Positions 34,342-43,388 of a stretch of 49,716 nt of DNA are shown here, in pieces. The DNA lies in contig DAHVNW010000012.1 of assembly GCA_027319095.1 (NCBI GenBank), forward strand, positions 1-49,716, in the 5' to 3' direction. Within the stretch, counting starts at the first letter, position 1. The number at the start of each line of letters is the position of its first letter. The position numbers and the translations under genes were made by a program. The notes beneath the pieces were generated by a model. It saw nothing but the letters and a program-made list of their open reading frames with translations. It was not told the origin of the DNA and did no database searches. The stretch comes from a bacterium. Its GTDB lineage: Bacteria > SZUA-79 > Acidulodesulfobacterales > Acidulodesulfobacteraceae.

Positions 34342-34761
34342 TTAAAATGCTAACGTTTTAAGTTCTACCCCGGAATTCCTGTAATGCCTTTCGTAAACAT
34401 ATACTTTTATTAAATAAATCCCGGTAAATGACGACTTAGATATGGAAACGCTATATTTATAATCTTTATTACTCTTAAGCGTCGAAGTTTTTTTATACGG
34501 ATTAAAATTATTCATAAAAAGCGTTTTGGACATTATGTTTTTTGCCGCAACCGTTTCATAAATAACGTTTTCGGAAGTTTCATAAAACCCTTGAGAATTT
34601 ATCTGCGCCGATATTAACGGAACTAAAGCTATTCCGAGAATAAAAAGCGCGATTAATATTTCAAGCAGGGTAAAACCGTTTCTGTTATTAAAACGGATGT
34701 TTTTCCCTGCTTTTATTTTATTCATACTAATATTCAATTTATTAATACTAGATTTAACCAT
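34342..34761 (-). CDS. gspI: Type II secretion minor pseudopilin GspI-like
   Basis: The prepilin-type leader ends at 'NRNG|FTLLEILIALFILGIALVPL', with the Glu at +5, so it should be cleaved by a prepilin peptidase and placed at the pseudopilus tip. The mature part of about 110 residues fits GspI. A start at the second Met (34725) is possible; the longer leader is used here. It is the last gene of the minus-strand arm of the system. Confidence 0.7.
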   Translation of the reverse strand: MVKSSINKLNISMNKIKAGKNIRFNNRNGFTLLEILIALFILGIALVPLISAQINSQGFYETSENVIYETVAAKNIMSKTLFMNNFNPYKKTSTLKSNKDYKYSVSISKSSFTGIYLIKVYVYERHYRNSGVELKTLAF

Positions 34762-34790
34762 AATTTAATCATATTCGTATAATAAAGAAC

Positions 34791-35360
34791 TTAATTTATA
34801 ATTTGCGTATTTCCCATGGAAGGGTCTAAAAGCAGCGCCGTTTTTTTGCCGTTATTTACATTTTTAAAATAAATGCAGTATGAATAGGAAGAAACGCTTG
34901 GCGAAATCCAGATATAAACCGGCTTTTTATTGGCGTTTATATTATTATTATGATTTATATTTGCCGAACAGCTTAAATTGCCAGCCGAAACATCAGCCGG
35001 CAAAATTCCGTATAATTTAATACCTTTAAACTTTATTATGTGTTTACGGATAGTTTTAAGCGGCATAAGCTTATAGCCTTTTTTATACAAAACTGCCATT
35101 TCGTCTCTTTTAAAATCAAACTTTACATAAACGTCTTTACCGGCAAGCTTTCCGTATTTTTTTCTTAAAAGCGCATCTATCGTTCTTTTTGTTTTAAATA
35201 TATATGGGTTTGTTCCAGAATAGAGTATAAAGTCTTTTATTTTAGGATACGTTATTACAAGAAGGGTAGAAATTATAATTAAGACGATTAAAAGTTCCAA
35301 AAGAGTAAAGGCGCCGCTTCCTCCTATATTTTTATTTAATTTGTTATATAAAATAAGCAT
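34791..35360 (-). CDS. gspH: Type II secretion pseudopilin GspH-like
   Basis: The leader 'IGGSGA|FTLLELLIVLIIISTLLVITYPKI' marks a pseudopilin. The ATG at 35360 is chosen; the open frame reaches 35522 but would overlap gspG and has a basic, unlike-leader extension. The 189-residue length is normal for GspH. The order gspG-gspH-gspI is that of classical systems. Confidence 0.75.
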   Translation of the reverse strand: MLILYNKLNKNIGGSGAFTLLELLIVLIIISTLLVITYPKIKDFILYSGTNPYIFKTKRTIDALLRKKYGKLAGKDVYVKFDFKRDEMAVLYKKGYKLMPLKTIRKHIIKFKGIKLYGILPADVSAGNLSCSANINHNNNINANKKPVYIWISPSVSSYSYCIYFKNVNNGKKTALLLDPSMGNTQIIN

Positions 35361-35392
35361 AGCTAAGTTACTTATTTTACTATCTGTTATCG

Positions 35393-35827
35393 TTATTGAA
35401 GTTTCCAGCTTTCTATAGGGGCGTTTTTTCCGGTTCCGCCGGGCGCGCCGGTGGGCCCATATGATATAATAGCAAATGACCCGTGTTTTGACGGGGATAC
35501 GTAAATATACTTGTTTCCCCAAGGGTCTCCCGGTATGCGGCTAAGATATCCGCCTTTCTGGTAATGTTTCGGTACTGGGGGCACGGCAGGCTTTTTCACT
35601 AATGCTTCAAGACCTTGGGCGGTAGTAGGGTAATTTCCGTTCTGAAGTTTATAGAGTTTAAGGGCGGTTTCAAAGTCTTTAATCTGCGCTATGGCTGCCG
35701 TTACTTTTGCTTTGTGCGGGGCAGACATAAACCTTGGGACTACTATTGCGGCAAGTATCGCAATGATAACCAAAACTATTAGAAGTTCTATTAAGGTAAA
35801 GCCTGAACTATTTTTAATTTTTTTCAT
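35393..35827 (-). CDS. gspG: Type II secretion major pseudopilin GspG
   Basis: '[29 protein letters not shown]' is a perfect type IV-like leader, followed by '[21 protein letters not shown]' and '[12 protein letters not shown]', the hallmark calcium-binding and core blocks of GspG. 144 residues, typical. It forms the shaft of the pseudopilus in the periplasm. Confidence 0.95.
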   Translation of the reverse strand: MKKIKNSSGFTLIELLIVLVIIAILAAIVVPRFMSAPHKAKVTAAIAQIKDFETALKLYKLQNGNYPTTAQGLEALVKKPAVPPVPKHYQKGGYLSRIPGDPWGNKYIYVSPSKHGSFAIISYGPTGAPGGTGKNAPIESWKLQ

Positions 35828-35845
35828 AATTTTATTATATTATTA

Positions 35846-36523
35846 TTAAAGATTAAACGAAAAATTAAATTTTTTAATGCCACCTGAATTTTTGCCCCCG
35901 TTAGAATTATTGCCGTTATAAGATATTATTCCAAATTTTATTTTAACCGCCTGCGGAAATGAGTTGTAAGCCGAATAATCGAATTTATCAAACCACATGC
36001 TATTATAATAATAACTTATTTTAAAATATGCAAGATTTTTTGCAAGAACTATTCTTTTATTTACTGCCGAAAGATGCCCCGCTTTATTTTTATAATAAGA
36101 TTCTTTATAGACGAGTTCGTAAGATTTTTTGTTATTATTTTTTTTGACATAAAAATAGTTTATATTTTCAAATGAAGAATGAGAGATAAAAACCGACGGA
36201 TTATGCGTCAGGCCCGTGAAATAAAGACTTAAAACGTTTTTATTGCCTTTATCGTCAGCTAAAAAATAAGGTTCCGAATAATTTAATCCTATAATCTTTC
36301 TATGTAACATGTTAAATATATAAAGCGCTTCTATTCCTGGCTTGCCTGATTTTACGGTCGCCGTTCTTGCTTTTTGAGTGGAATTCAATGTAAAATATAA
36401 AAAAAGCATTATAATAAGGAAAACGGACATCGCTATGAGGGTTTCCAAAAGGGTAAAACCTGCTTTTGTAATTAAATTATTCATATTATTTACTGTATTC
36501 TTATTGTTACTGACGTTTTTCAT
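35846..36523 (-). CDS. gspJ: Type II secretion minor pseudopilin GspJ-like
   Basis: The leader 'ITKAG|FTLLETLIAMSVFLIIMLFLYFTL' gives a pseudopilin of about 200 mature residues, the right size for GspJ. Two starts are possible, 36523 and 36484. Either way the 5' end is antisense to the start of the gspN-like gene on the other strand. It is followed by gspG, 18 bases away. Asn/Lys-rich sequence in the C-terminal part suggests a surface loop. Confidence 0.72.
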   Translation of the reverse strand: MKNVSNNKNTVNNMNNLITKAGFTLLETLIAMSVFLIIMLFLYFTLNSTQKARTATVKSGKPGIEALYIFNMLHRKIIGLNYSEPYFLADDKGNKNVLSLYFTGLTHNPSVFISHSSFENINYFYVKKNNNKKSYELVYKESYYKNKAGHLSAVNKRIVLAKNLAYFKISYYYNSMWFDKFDYSAYNSFPQAVKIKFGIISYNGNNSNGGKNSGGIKKFNFSFNL

Positions 36524-37091
36524 TTATATGTTTTTCCCTTACGAAAGACTAAAAACGCCTATAGAAGCCGCCTTTTACAAAAAAACGGGCATTAGTTTAA
36601 GTATTAAAAAAATTTACTACGGTTTTCCGTTTTATATAAATTTTTCGTCAATCGGGTCAAGGACGTTTTATATAAAAAGAGCCGGTATGGATATATCGCC
36701 TGTAGTGCTTCTAAATTATATAATTTTTAAAAATATTTTGCTAAAATTAAATTTAAACGGCGTTAATGTTAAAAACGTATTGGGCATTTCAGGCATTAAC
36801 CTTAACGAAATCGACGTAAATTTCCATATTATTAAACCAGGCATGGTCCAATCGCCGGATATGGCAAATAGCGCCTCGTTGAGCGGAACGGCAACTTTTA
36901 ACGGAGGTTTGAAAGGAAATTTAAAAATCGTAAAAGCGTCTATTAATCCCTTTAATATTTCGGACGGCATATTAAAACTAAAAATTAAAAATAAAACGAT
37001 TTCAAAGAAATACGGCTTATTGATGAAAACAATATTTAAATCCTCCAAAAACGGTTATTACGTTTACTACATAAAGAATTTCATGCCGTAA
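36435..37091 (+). CDS. gspN: GspN-like inner-membrane protein (antisense between gspK and gspJ)
   Basis: This 218-residue protein has one N-terminal membrane helix (AFVIKLFILFTVFLLLLTFFIYMFFP) and a long beta-rich domain with repeated 'LN.NGV.' type strands, similar to GspN / AsmA-like proteins. The ATG at 36435 keeps the whole membrane helix; a start at an upstream ATG (36378) is possible but lies deeper inside gspJ. It overlaps gspJ by 89 bases (or 50 with the shorter gspJ start) on the other strand. The location inside the secretion locus supports the GspN call. Confidence 0.6.
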   Translation: MRVSKRVKPAFVIKLFILFTVFLLLLTFFIYMFFPYERLKTPIEAAFYKKTGISLSIKKIYYGFPFYINFSSIGSRTFYIKRAGMDISPVVLLNYIIFKNILLKLNLNGVNVKNVLGISGINLNEIDVNFHIIKPGMVQSPDMANSASLSGTATFNGGLKGNLKIVKASINPFNISDGILKLKIKNKTISKKYGLLMKTIFKSSKNGYYVYYIKNFMP

Positions 37092-37167
37092 TACGCGTAA
37101 TATGTAATATATAAAACTTAATAAATTATAGTAAATCAGAATAATTAAAAAAATAGGACTAATCTGG

Positions 37168-38244
37168 CTAACGCGGCCTTTCGTACAATTTTTCGGTATT
37201 TCCGCCTACAAAATAGTAAAGAGAAGTTATAGAAGCCCTTGCCCCGCGGTAATAGCCTTCGGCTTTAATTTTATAGTATGCGGAAGCCAGCTCTATTAAA
37301 GAAGACATGGCGGTTAAATTGCTTTCGTTAAAACCTGGAACATTGGCAATATCCGCGACAGAAATTATCGGATTGTTTATGCGGTAATTTACAAGCTCCT
37401 TAGCATCTGAAACGGAAATGAGCGGGCTTAACGCATAAACTACCTGGTAAGGGGCATAATTTATATTAATTAGGCCTGACGAGTCGACGCAGAGAAAATT
37501 TTTAAGAATATAATAATATTTATATTTCATTCCGGGAACGAGCATTAAATCCCTTATGCTTAAAAATGGGACTTTATAAGTTCCGGATTCAAGCTGGGGT
37601 TCTCCAGCTGCCATTACCGTATTTAAAGAGGTTTTTATATTTACATATTTAGTAAAATTTGACGAAAGGTTATTATAGCTTAACGAATGTTTAAGCATAA
37701 AATTTTCTATGCCGTTAAGAAGAGCCTGCGGCAGTCCCAGAACATAAAACAGCTTTTGAAGCTCTCCGTAAAGCGTTTCGTTTACCGAACCGTCGGCATA
37801 AATTAACATATTTATATTAAATTTCGTTCCTTGAGGATAAACGAACAGTTTAATCGCCCCTCCAAACAGCGGATAACTGTTTTGGTATAAGGACATATCT
37901 TTAAATAGAATATTCTGCTCCAAAACATTGGCATTGTATTCGGATATGAGATATTTAGACAGGCTAATACCGGATTTTGCTATATAATATGCTTTTGCCC
38001 GGTTTTCGAGATATCCGGCCCGATTAACATATTCTTTGGTCTTAACTATGAAGCCGGTAATAAGGGCGCTTAAAAGCCCTACGACCAATATTACGTAAAG
38101 AAGGGCTGAACCTGAGTTTCTAAACAAATTTCTTGGCAAACCCGGTGAAGTTTTAAGGAAGCTTAAAAAGTTTTTACGTGAAACGTTAAGTAAGCTTTTA
38201 AGATTTAGCTTTTGCATCGGAAAGGTTTTTTGCATCTGAAACAT
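37168..38244 (-). CDS. gspK: Type II secretion minor pseudopilin GspK-like
   Basis: The pseudopilin leader 'RNSG|SALLYVILVVGLLSALITGF' lacks the +5 Glu, as GspK normally does. A large insertion (mature size about 310 residues) holds helix-hairpin-helix / SAM-like segments ('VVYALSPLISVSDAKELVNYR', 'ISVADIANVPGF'). GspK caps the tip with GspI and GspJ. It overlaps gspM by 47 bases, so the two are coupled. Confidence 0.85.
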   Translation of the reverse strand: MFQMQKTFPMQKLNLKSLLNVSRKNFLSFLKTSPGLPRNLFRNSGSALLYVILVVGLLSALITGFIVKTKEYVNRAGYLENRAKAYYIAKSGISLSKYLISEYNANVLEQNILFKDMSLYQNSYPLFGGAIKLFVYPQGTKFNINMLIYADGSVNETLYGELQKLFYVLGLPQALLNGIENFMLKHSLSYNNLSSNFTKYVNIKTSLNTVMAAGEPQLESGTYKVPFLSIRDLMLVPGMKYKYYYILKNFLCVDSSGLININYAPYQVVYALSPLISVSDAKELVNYRINNPIISVADIANVPGFNESNLTAMSSLIELASAYYKIKAEGYYRGARASITSLYYFVGGNTEKLYERPR

Positions 38245-38782
38245 TTATGGACGCTTTAAGATTTAAAAGTTTTTCGTCGTTAAAATTTCTTTTTATTTCA
38301 AGAGATTTGATTTTAACGTTAAAACCTGAATCCGACAAGAAATATATTACGTTAACGGTTTGATTAAGCGAAATACTTTTTAAAGACAGGACTATATTTT
38401 CGCCGCCGGCTTTATAGCTTGCGTAGAGATTTTTAATATTTTTCTCAGGAATACCGAAAAACGTAAGGCTTGCTTTAAAATATTTAAAAAAACTTTTGCT
38501 TTTGCCCATGCCATTGCTTAATTTCATTGTATTGATTTTACCGGCGGGATTATTTAGCCGCGTTTCTTTTTTAATTGCGTTTATCCTTGCAGAATAAAGC
38601 ATTACATAGTTTAAGGAAGATTTTTCGGCTTTTAGAGCGGTAGTTTCGAGGGCATTTTTTTTAACAAGGGGCAGAATAAAATAAAATACGATTACTAAAT
38701 AAGCCATTAATAAAAGACTTAAATACAATAAATTTCTTTTATTTAAGACGAATAATTTAGAAGCGCTATTAATGGTAAACAT
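38198..38782 (-). CDS. gspM: GspM-like assembly protein
   Basis: This 194-residue protein has one membrane helix near the N-terminus (NLLYLSLLLMAYLVIVFYFILPL, about 17-39), followed by a coiled-coil-like stretch and a small ferredoxin-like periplasmic domain. This matches GspM in size and layout. Sequence identity to known GspM cannot be judged by eye, since the family is poorly conserved; position beside gspL and gspK is the main evidence. Confidence 0.65.
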   Translation of the reverse strand: MFTINSASKLFVLNKRNLLYLSLLLMAYLVIVFYFILPLVKKNALETTALKAEKSSLNYVMLYSARINAIKKETRLNNPAGKINTMKLSNGMGKSKSFFKYFKASLTFFGIPEKNIKNLYASYKAGGENIVLSLKSISLNQTVNVIYFLSDSGFNVKIKSLEIKRNFNDEKLLNLKASINVSDAKNLSDAKAKS

Positions 38783-38956
38783 ATTACAGCTTTATAAATT
38801 CTATAATTATATTATTATAATTTAATTAATTATATATCTAAAATAATTAAAATAAAACAACAATATTCAAGCAACAATATTTAACTATTGTCTTACAACG
38901 TATTACGCTGTTTCGACTTATTTTTTTTAAAAATATGTTATATAATTATCTGCATA

Positions 38957-40141
38957 ATGAAACTTTTATATAAGAATTTTAATTTATTTCAAACTTCCGT
39001 CCCTTGCCTTATCCTGCCTACAAATGCAGTTTCGTATAAAATATTGTCGTTCCCATTCGAGCTTAAAAATCCAAGATTATACGGCGAACTTGCCAAAACC
39101 GGATTAGAAGAGCTTATACCTTTAAGCATAGACGGCCTCTATATCGCGGTAAACAAAATTTCCAAGAATAAAATTCTAATCGAGTATTTTAAAAAAGAAT
39201 TTATAGAAAAGGTTTTTACGGAAGACGAGGTACTTAATAATCTTCGTAAAAAGCAAAAAATAAGAATTTATACACCGTTTTTTTTACTGCATTCTTATTT
39301 AAAATTACAAGAACAAATTAACAATGCGCTTACCTCAGGCAAAACAAAAATTTCGGTTTTATGGAAAAGCGAAAAGAATGGGGTAAGCAAGGAGCCTTCC
39401 AAAAACACAGTCAAATTAGTTTATTTAAACGGGGAACTCGAAGAAATAGACGAGCTTAATAAATTAAACCCGATAAGCTTGAACACAGGCAATAGCGATA
39501 GCTATAGCTCAATTTTCGATTTAACTATAATAGAACCGGATGCAGCAGAAATTGCTTTAGACCATTTTTTAAAAAGCAAAAAAAGGGTTGGCTTAAACTT
39601 GGAACAGCCAAAATACGTCTTATATAACGGCGGATTAAACGGCGGAAAAAGCGAAGGAATAGACGCAAAATTCCAAAAATATTTTAAGAAAACCGCGGCG
39701 GCATCTTTATCTATATTAATATTATCTTCCGCCTATTTATACCTCAACGGCTATTATAAATTTAACGAAATCAAAACCGTACAATCGAAAATAAGCGGGA
39801 TTTTGACGAAATACTATCCGGGGCAGAAGATATTTTACGAACCTAAATACGACGTAAAATCTTATTACGATAAGTTATCGTCATCTAATTATTCAGGCAA
39901 AGAAGGCAAAGATCTTTTAAATTTTTTAAAATATGTTTCAAAATTTAAAAATGGCAGAGTAAATATAGAACTTAAAAATATAGGGTATTCTTTCGGCGAA
40001 ATAAATTTTTCCGGAAAAACCGAAAACGGAGAGGCTTTTAACGAACTTATGAGCTATTTAAAAAATAAGTATAAAACGGTAAAAGTTTTAAAGTCGAGCG
40101 GAAAAAATTTCGACATTCTTATAAAATTAAATAACAAATAA
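38957..40141 (+). CDS. gspL: GspL-like inner-membrane protein
   Basis: This 394-residue protein has a large cytosolic N-terminal part (actin-like fold expected), one membrane helix (AAASLSILILSSAYLYLNGY, about 252-271) and a periplasmic domain of about 120 residues, the GspL layout that links GspE to the pseudopilus. The start is ATG 38957; the open frame begins at 38888 but those residues look like non-coding leader. It is divergent from gspM across a 174-base AT-rich spacer that should hold two promoters; TATAAT at 38941 is close to the ATG. Confidence 0.68.
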   Translation: MKLLYKNFNLFQTSVPCLILPTNAVSYKILSFPFELKNPRLYGELAKTGLEELIPLSIDGLYIAVNKISKNKILIEYFKKEFIEKVFTEDEVLNNLRKKQKIRIYTPFFLLHSYLKLQEQINNALTSGKTKISVLWKSEKNGVSKEPSKNTVKLVYLNGELEEIDELNKLNPISLNTGNSDSYSSIFDLTIIEPDAAEIALDHFLKSKKRVGLNLEQPKYVLYNGGLNGGKSEGIDAKFQKYFKKTAAASLSILILSSAYLYLNGYYKFNEIKTVQSKISGILTKYYPGQKIFYEPKYDVKSYYDKLSSSNYSGKEGKDLLNFLKYVSKFKNGRVNIELKNIGYSFGEINFSGKTENGEAFNELMSYLKNKYKTVKVLKSSGKNFDILIKLNNK

Positions 40142-40170
40142 AAAATAAGCGAAAAATAACAAAATAACAA

Positions 40171-41118
40171 ATGGCGAAATTTAAATTTAATACATTAACA
40201 TTATTAAACAAAGCCTGGACGCAGCGCATCTCAAAACGCTTTTCGAATCATTTTCGCGCAAATTTTTTAAATACCTTAAAAATATTTATAGCGCTATTTT
40301 TCGTTTCCATGGCTGCCGCTTTTACGGTATCTAAGTATATTTCATACAGGCTTTTTTTGGAAGGCGTAGCCGTTAAAAGCGCTTTTACTTCTAAAAAAAC
40401 AGCGGTACGTAAAAAAATCGACATAGAAGCATTCACTCCCATCTTAAAAAACGACATATTCGGATTAAAGATCGACGGCCGTCTGCTTTCTTATAATCCC
40501 TCCAGAGCTATGCCGCCGCTTTCGGCTAAGTTGATAGGAACGATAAAAGGCGGTTTAAATTACGCCTTTTTTTTAAGTGGGCAAAAAATAATTTTTATAA
40601 AAAAGGGAGGGATTGTTTTGCCAGGGTATCTTTTAGAAAAAGTAGGCAGAAAAAGCGTAGTAATAAGCTACGGGGGCATATTAGAAACCGTTACGATAGC
40701 TACGTCTAAAGGTTTTGTTTCCGGCATCGGCTATACGGGCGCAAAACATTTTATGCCTGCCGGTATTGCGCAGCCGGAAAATTCAATTATAAAAAAAATA
40801 GGAAATAATTCATATATAGTAAAAAAATCAGGCATTAAACACCTAAACATGTCCATTGTATATACCCAGATGCATGCCGTTCCCAATATAGTAAACGGAA
40901 AAATATCGGGCTATAAGGTACTTAACGTAGTTCCCGGCAGTATTTTCTGGAATATGGGGCTAAGGCAGGCGGATGTAATAAAAGATATAAACGGTATTCC
41001 GCTAACAAATCCGGCGGAAGCGGTGGGACTTCTTACCGGGCTTCAAAACGAAAATTCTTTGAGCCTTAATATATTAAGGGGCAACAGCAGGATAACTTTA
41101 AATTATAAAATAGAATAA
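40171..41118 (+). CDS. gspC: GspC-like protein with PDZ domain
   Basis: The N-terminal membrane helix (LKIFIALFFVSMAAAFTVSKY, about 35-56) is followed by an HR-type domain ('LSAKLIGTIKGGLNYAFFLSG...') and a C-terminal PDZ domain ('GYKVLNVVPGSIFWNMGLRQADVIKDINGIPL'). GspC connects the inner-membrane platform to the secretin GspD, which is encoded next. 315 residues, typical. Confidence 0.85.
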   Translation: MAKFKFNTLTLLNKAWTQRISKRFSNHFRANFLNTLKIFIALFFVSMAAAFTVSKYISYRLFLEGVAVKSAFTSKKTAVRKKIDIEAFTPILKNDIFGLKIDGRLLSYNPSRAMPPLSAKLIGTIKGGLNYAFFLSGQKIIFIKKGGIVLPGYLLEKVGRKSVVISYGGILETVTIATSKGFVSGIGYTGAKHFMPAGIAQPENSIIKKIGNNSYIVKKSGIKHLNMSIVYTQMHAVPNIVNGKISGYKVLNVVPGSIFWNMGLRQADVIKDINGIPLTNPAEAVGLLTGLQNENSLSLNILRGNSRITLNYKIE

Positions 41119-41191
41119 AAATAAAAATTCAAAATAATCGTCAAAACATATATAATAATATGCAAATAGAATTAAATAGAAGGTAGCCGCC

Positions 41192-43357
41192 ATGAATTTT
41201 AAGAAAAATTATGTTTTTGTTATTTTTTTATTTTTATTTTTTTACGTAATCGTGAAACCCGCCTATTCCACAACCGTTCCTTCGGGAACGCCGGCACTAA
41301 ATAATAATAATACGGCGAAAAAATCTTACGGGAAAAAAGAAAAAAAAGTTTACCGGTTTCAAAGTATCAAAAATAAAAAGGTCGTATTAAATTTCAAGAA
41401 TATCGCTATTTCTTCCTTAGTTAACTTTATATCTAAAATTACTAAAAGGAATTTCATCTATAAGGGTAAAATCGCAGGGCATATAACCGTGGTTTCCTCT
41501 AAGAAAGTAACGGTGGGCGAGGCATACAGAGCTTTTTTAACTGCGCTTTCTTATGCCGGCTATACCGTAGTAAGAAGAAAAGGCTTTTATGAAATAGTCG
41601 GTTCGAGTTCTGCCCGCCAGGCCCCCGTTCCTGTGGGCATAGAAACTATGAACGCTAACGGCAGGGAGTTCGAAACTCAAATAATAAGGCTTAAATATCT
41701 AAACGCGCAAAGTATAGCCGGCGTTTTAACGCCGCTAATTTCGCCTTCGGCAAATATACAGAGCTACCTGCCGACTAATTCCATAATAATAACCGATTAT
41801 GCTTCCGACATTAGAAAGGCGGATAAGATTATAAAAGCTTTGGACGTGCCTGATTACGGCCAGCGGATTGCCGTCTATCCGTTAAGATATATAAGAGCAA
41901 AAAAGATTTCGTCCATATTAAATATAATTTTTACCGGAAATCCGACGCCTAATTACGGCATTTCCAATATTAATTCGCAGTTTGTAAAAATCATTCCTTA
42001 TTCTCCTTCTAATTCTCTTATCATTATGGCGTCTCCGCAAAACTTAAAAAGGATATTCCGCATAATTAAACCGCTCGACGTTAAGCCGACGGCTACCGGC
42101 GTTTCGATACACGTTTATAAATTAAGATATGCCAAATCTGATGAAATAGCCAAGATACTCACAGGTTTAATATCCAAATCAAGCGCCGTTTTAAAGAAAA
42201 ATTCATATATCGCGAACGGTCATGCCGGAAGAGGTTTGCCGATAAAACCGGCGGCTGCGCCTGTTGCTGCCGTAAAAAGCGCGCAGGGAGGAGTTTCGAT
42301 AGTCGGAAAAGCTGTTATAATCCCCGACAAAGAGGATAATTCGCTTATCATAGAAGCAAGTCCGCCGCAATATAAGGGAATTTTGTCCGTTATAAAACAG
42401 CTCGACGTAATGAGAAAGCAGGTTTACGTTCAGGTAATAATCGCGGAAGTCGACTTGAATAAATCTACGGAAATAGGAACGCAATATGGGGCGGAAGAAG
42501 GTAATTTCTTCGGCGAAGGCAACTATAATATGTCGCAGGGCATAACCGATTTTCTGTCGAACCCGTTTTCGGTTTCCGGTTTCGTCGCCGGAGCGGCAGG
42601 GGGACAAATTCAGCTTCCTATAGGACCTAACGGCACGATGGAAACGGTTCCTTCTTTTGCCGCCCTTTTCAGGCTAATAGCGACGGATTCCGATATTAAC
42701 GTTCTTTCAGCCCCAGACCTTTTAACGTTAGACAACCAGAAGGCAGAAATAATGGTAGGGGAAAACGTTCCGTTCATTACGTCGAGCGCTACGTCGCAGT
42801 TTGCCCTTCAAAACATTGTAACCCAGGTGGAAAGACAGAAAGTCGGGGTCGAACTTAAAATAACCCCGACGTTAGATTCTAATAATTATATGCAGTTAAA
42901 GATATACGGCAAGATTTCCTCGATAATACCGAGTCCGGACGGATTAAACGCCAATACTGTCGGGCCTACGACTTCCGAAAGATATATCAAAACCAACGTG
43001 CTTGTTAAAAACGGCCAGTTAGTCGTTATAGGCGGGCTTATTCAGAATACTGTAGATAAAACTATTAACAAAATTCCTTTGTTGGGAGATATACCTATTT
43101 TAGGATACTTGTTTTCCGACAATCAGACACAGGTAGAGCACGACAATTTAGTTATATTAATTTCCCCAAAAGTTATAATGACAAATAATGAATTACGTAT
43201 TATTACGAATTACAAGAAAAAGAAATTTTTTAGTTTTATGAAAAAATACCGCCAGCTGCTGCCGGGGGCAAAAAATATGCTTTTAATATCTCCGAAATAT
43301 ATAAGCCCCGGAAAAAACGGAAACAGTAAAAGCGGTAAAAAAATAAAAAAAGACTAA
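41192..43357 (+). CDS. gspD: Type II secretion outer-membrane secretin GspD
   Basis: It has a signal peptide (about 1-27), an Asn/Lys/Ala-rich linker, and N0-N3 domains ('ISSLVNFISKITKRNFIYKGKI', 'YPLRYIRAKKISSIL', 'YKLRYAKSDEIAKIL'). The secretin core follows, with 'ILVKNGQLVVIGGLI'-like and 'IPLLGDIPILGYLF' blocks. 721 residues, normal. It forms the multimeric gate in the outer membrane. A Lys-rich C-terminal tail may be the pilotin-contact region. Confidence 0.95.
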   Translation: MNFKKNYVFVIFLFLFFYVIVKPAYSTTVPSGTPALNNNNTAKKSYGKKEKKVYRFQSIKNKKVVLNFKNIAISSLVNFISKITKRNFIYKGKIAGHITVVSSKKVTVGEAYRAFLTALSYAGYTVVRRKGFYEIVGSSSARQAPVPVGIETMNANGREFETQIIRLKYLNAQSIAGVLTPLISPSANIQSYLPTNSIIITDYASDIRKADKIIKALDVPDYGQRIAVYPLRYIRAKKISSILNIIFTGNPTPNYGISNINSQFVKIIPYSPSNSLIIMASPQNLKRIFRIIKPLDVKPTATGVSIHVYKLRYAKSDEIAKILTGLISKSSAVLKKNSYIANGHAGRGLPIKPAAAPVAAVKSAQGGVSIVGKAVIIPDKEDNSLIIEASPPQYKGILSVIKQLDVMRKQVYVQVIIAEVDLNKSTEIGTQYGAEEGNFFGEGNYNMSQGITDFLSNPFSVSGFVAGAAGGQIQLPIGPNGTMETVPSFAALFRLIATDSDINVLSAPDLLTLDNQKAEIMVGENVPFITSSATSQFALQNIVTQVERQKVGVELKITPTLDSNNYMQLKIYGKISSIIPSPDGLNANTVGPTTSERYIKTNVLVKNGQLVVIGGLIQNTVDKTINKIPLLGDIPILGYLFSDNQTQVEHDNLVILISPKVIMTNNELRIITNYKKKKFFSFMKKYRQLLPGAKNMLLISPKYISPGKNGNSKSGKKIKKD

Positions 43358-43388
43358 ATACGGATTTGGAATATCGAGTAAATAAAAT

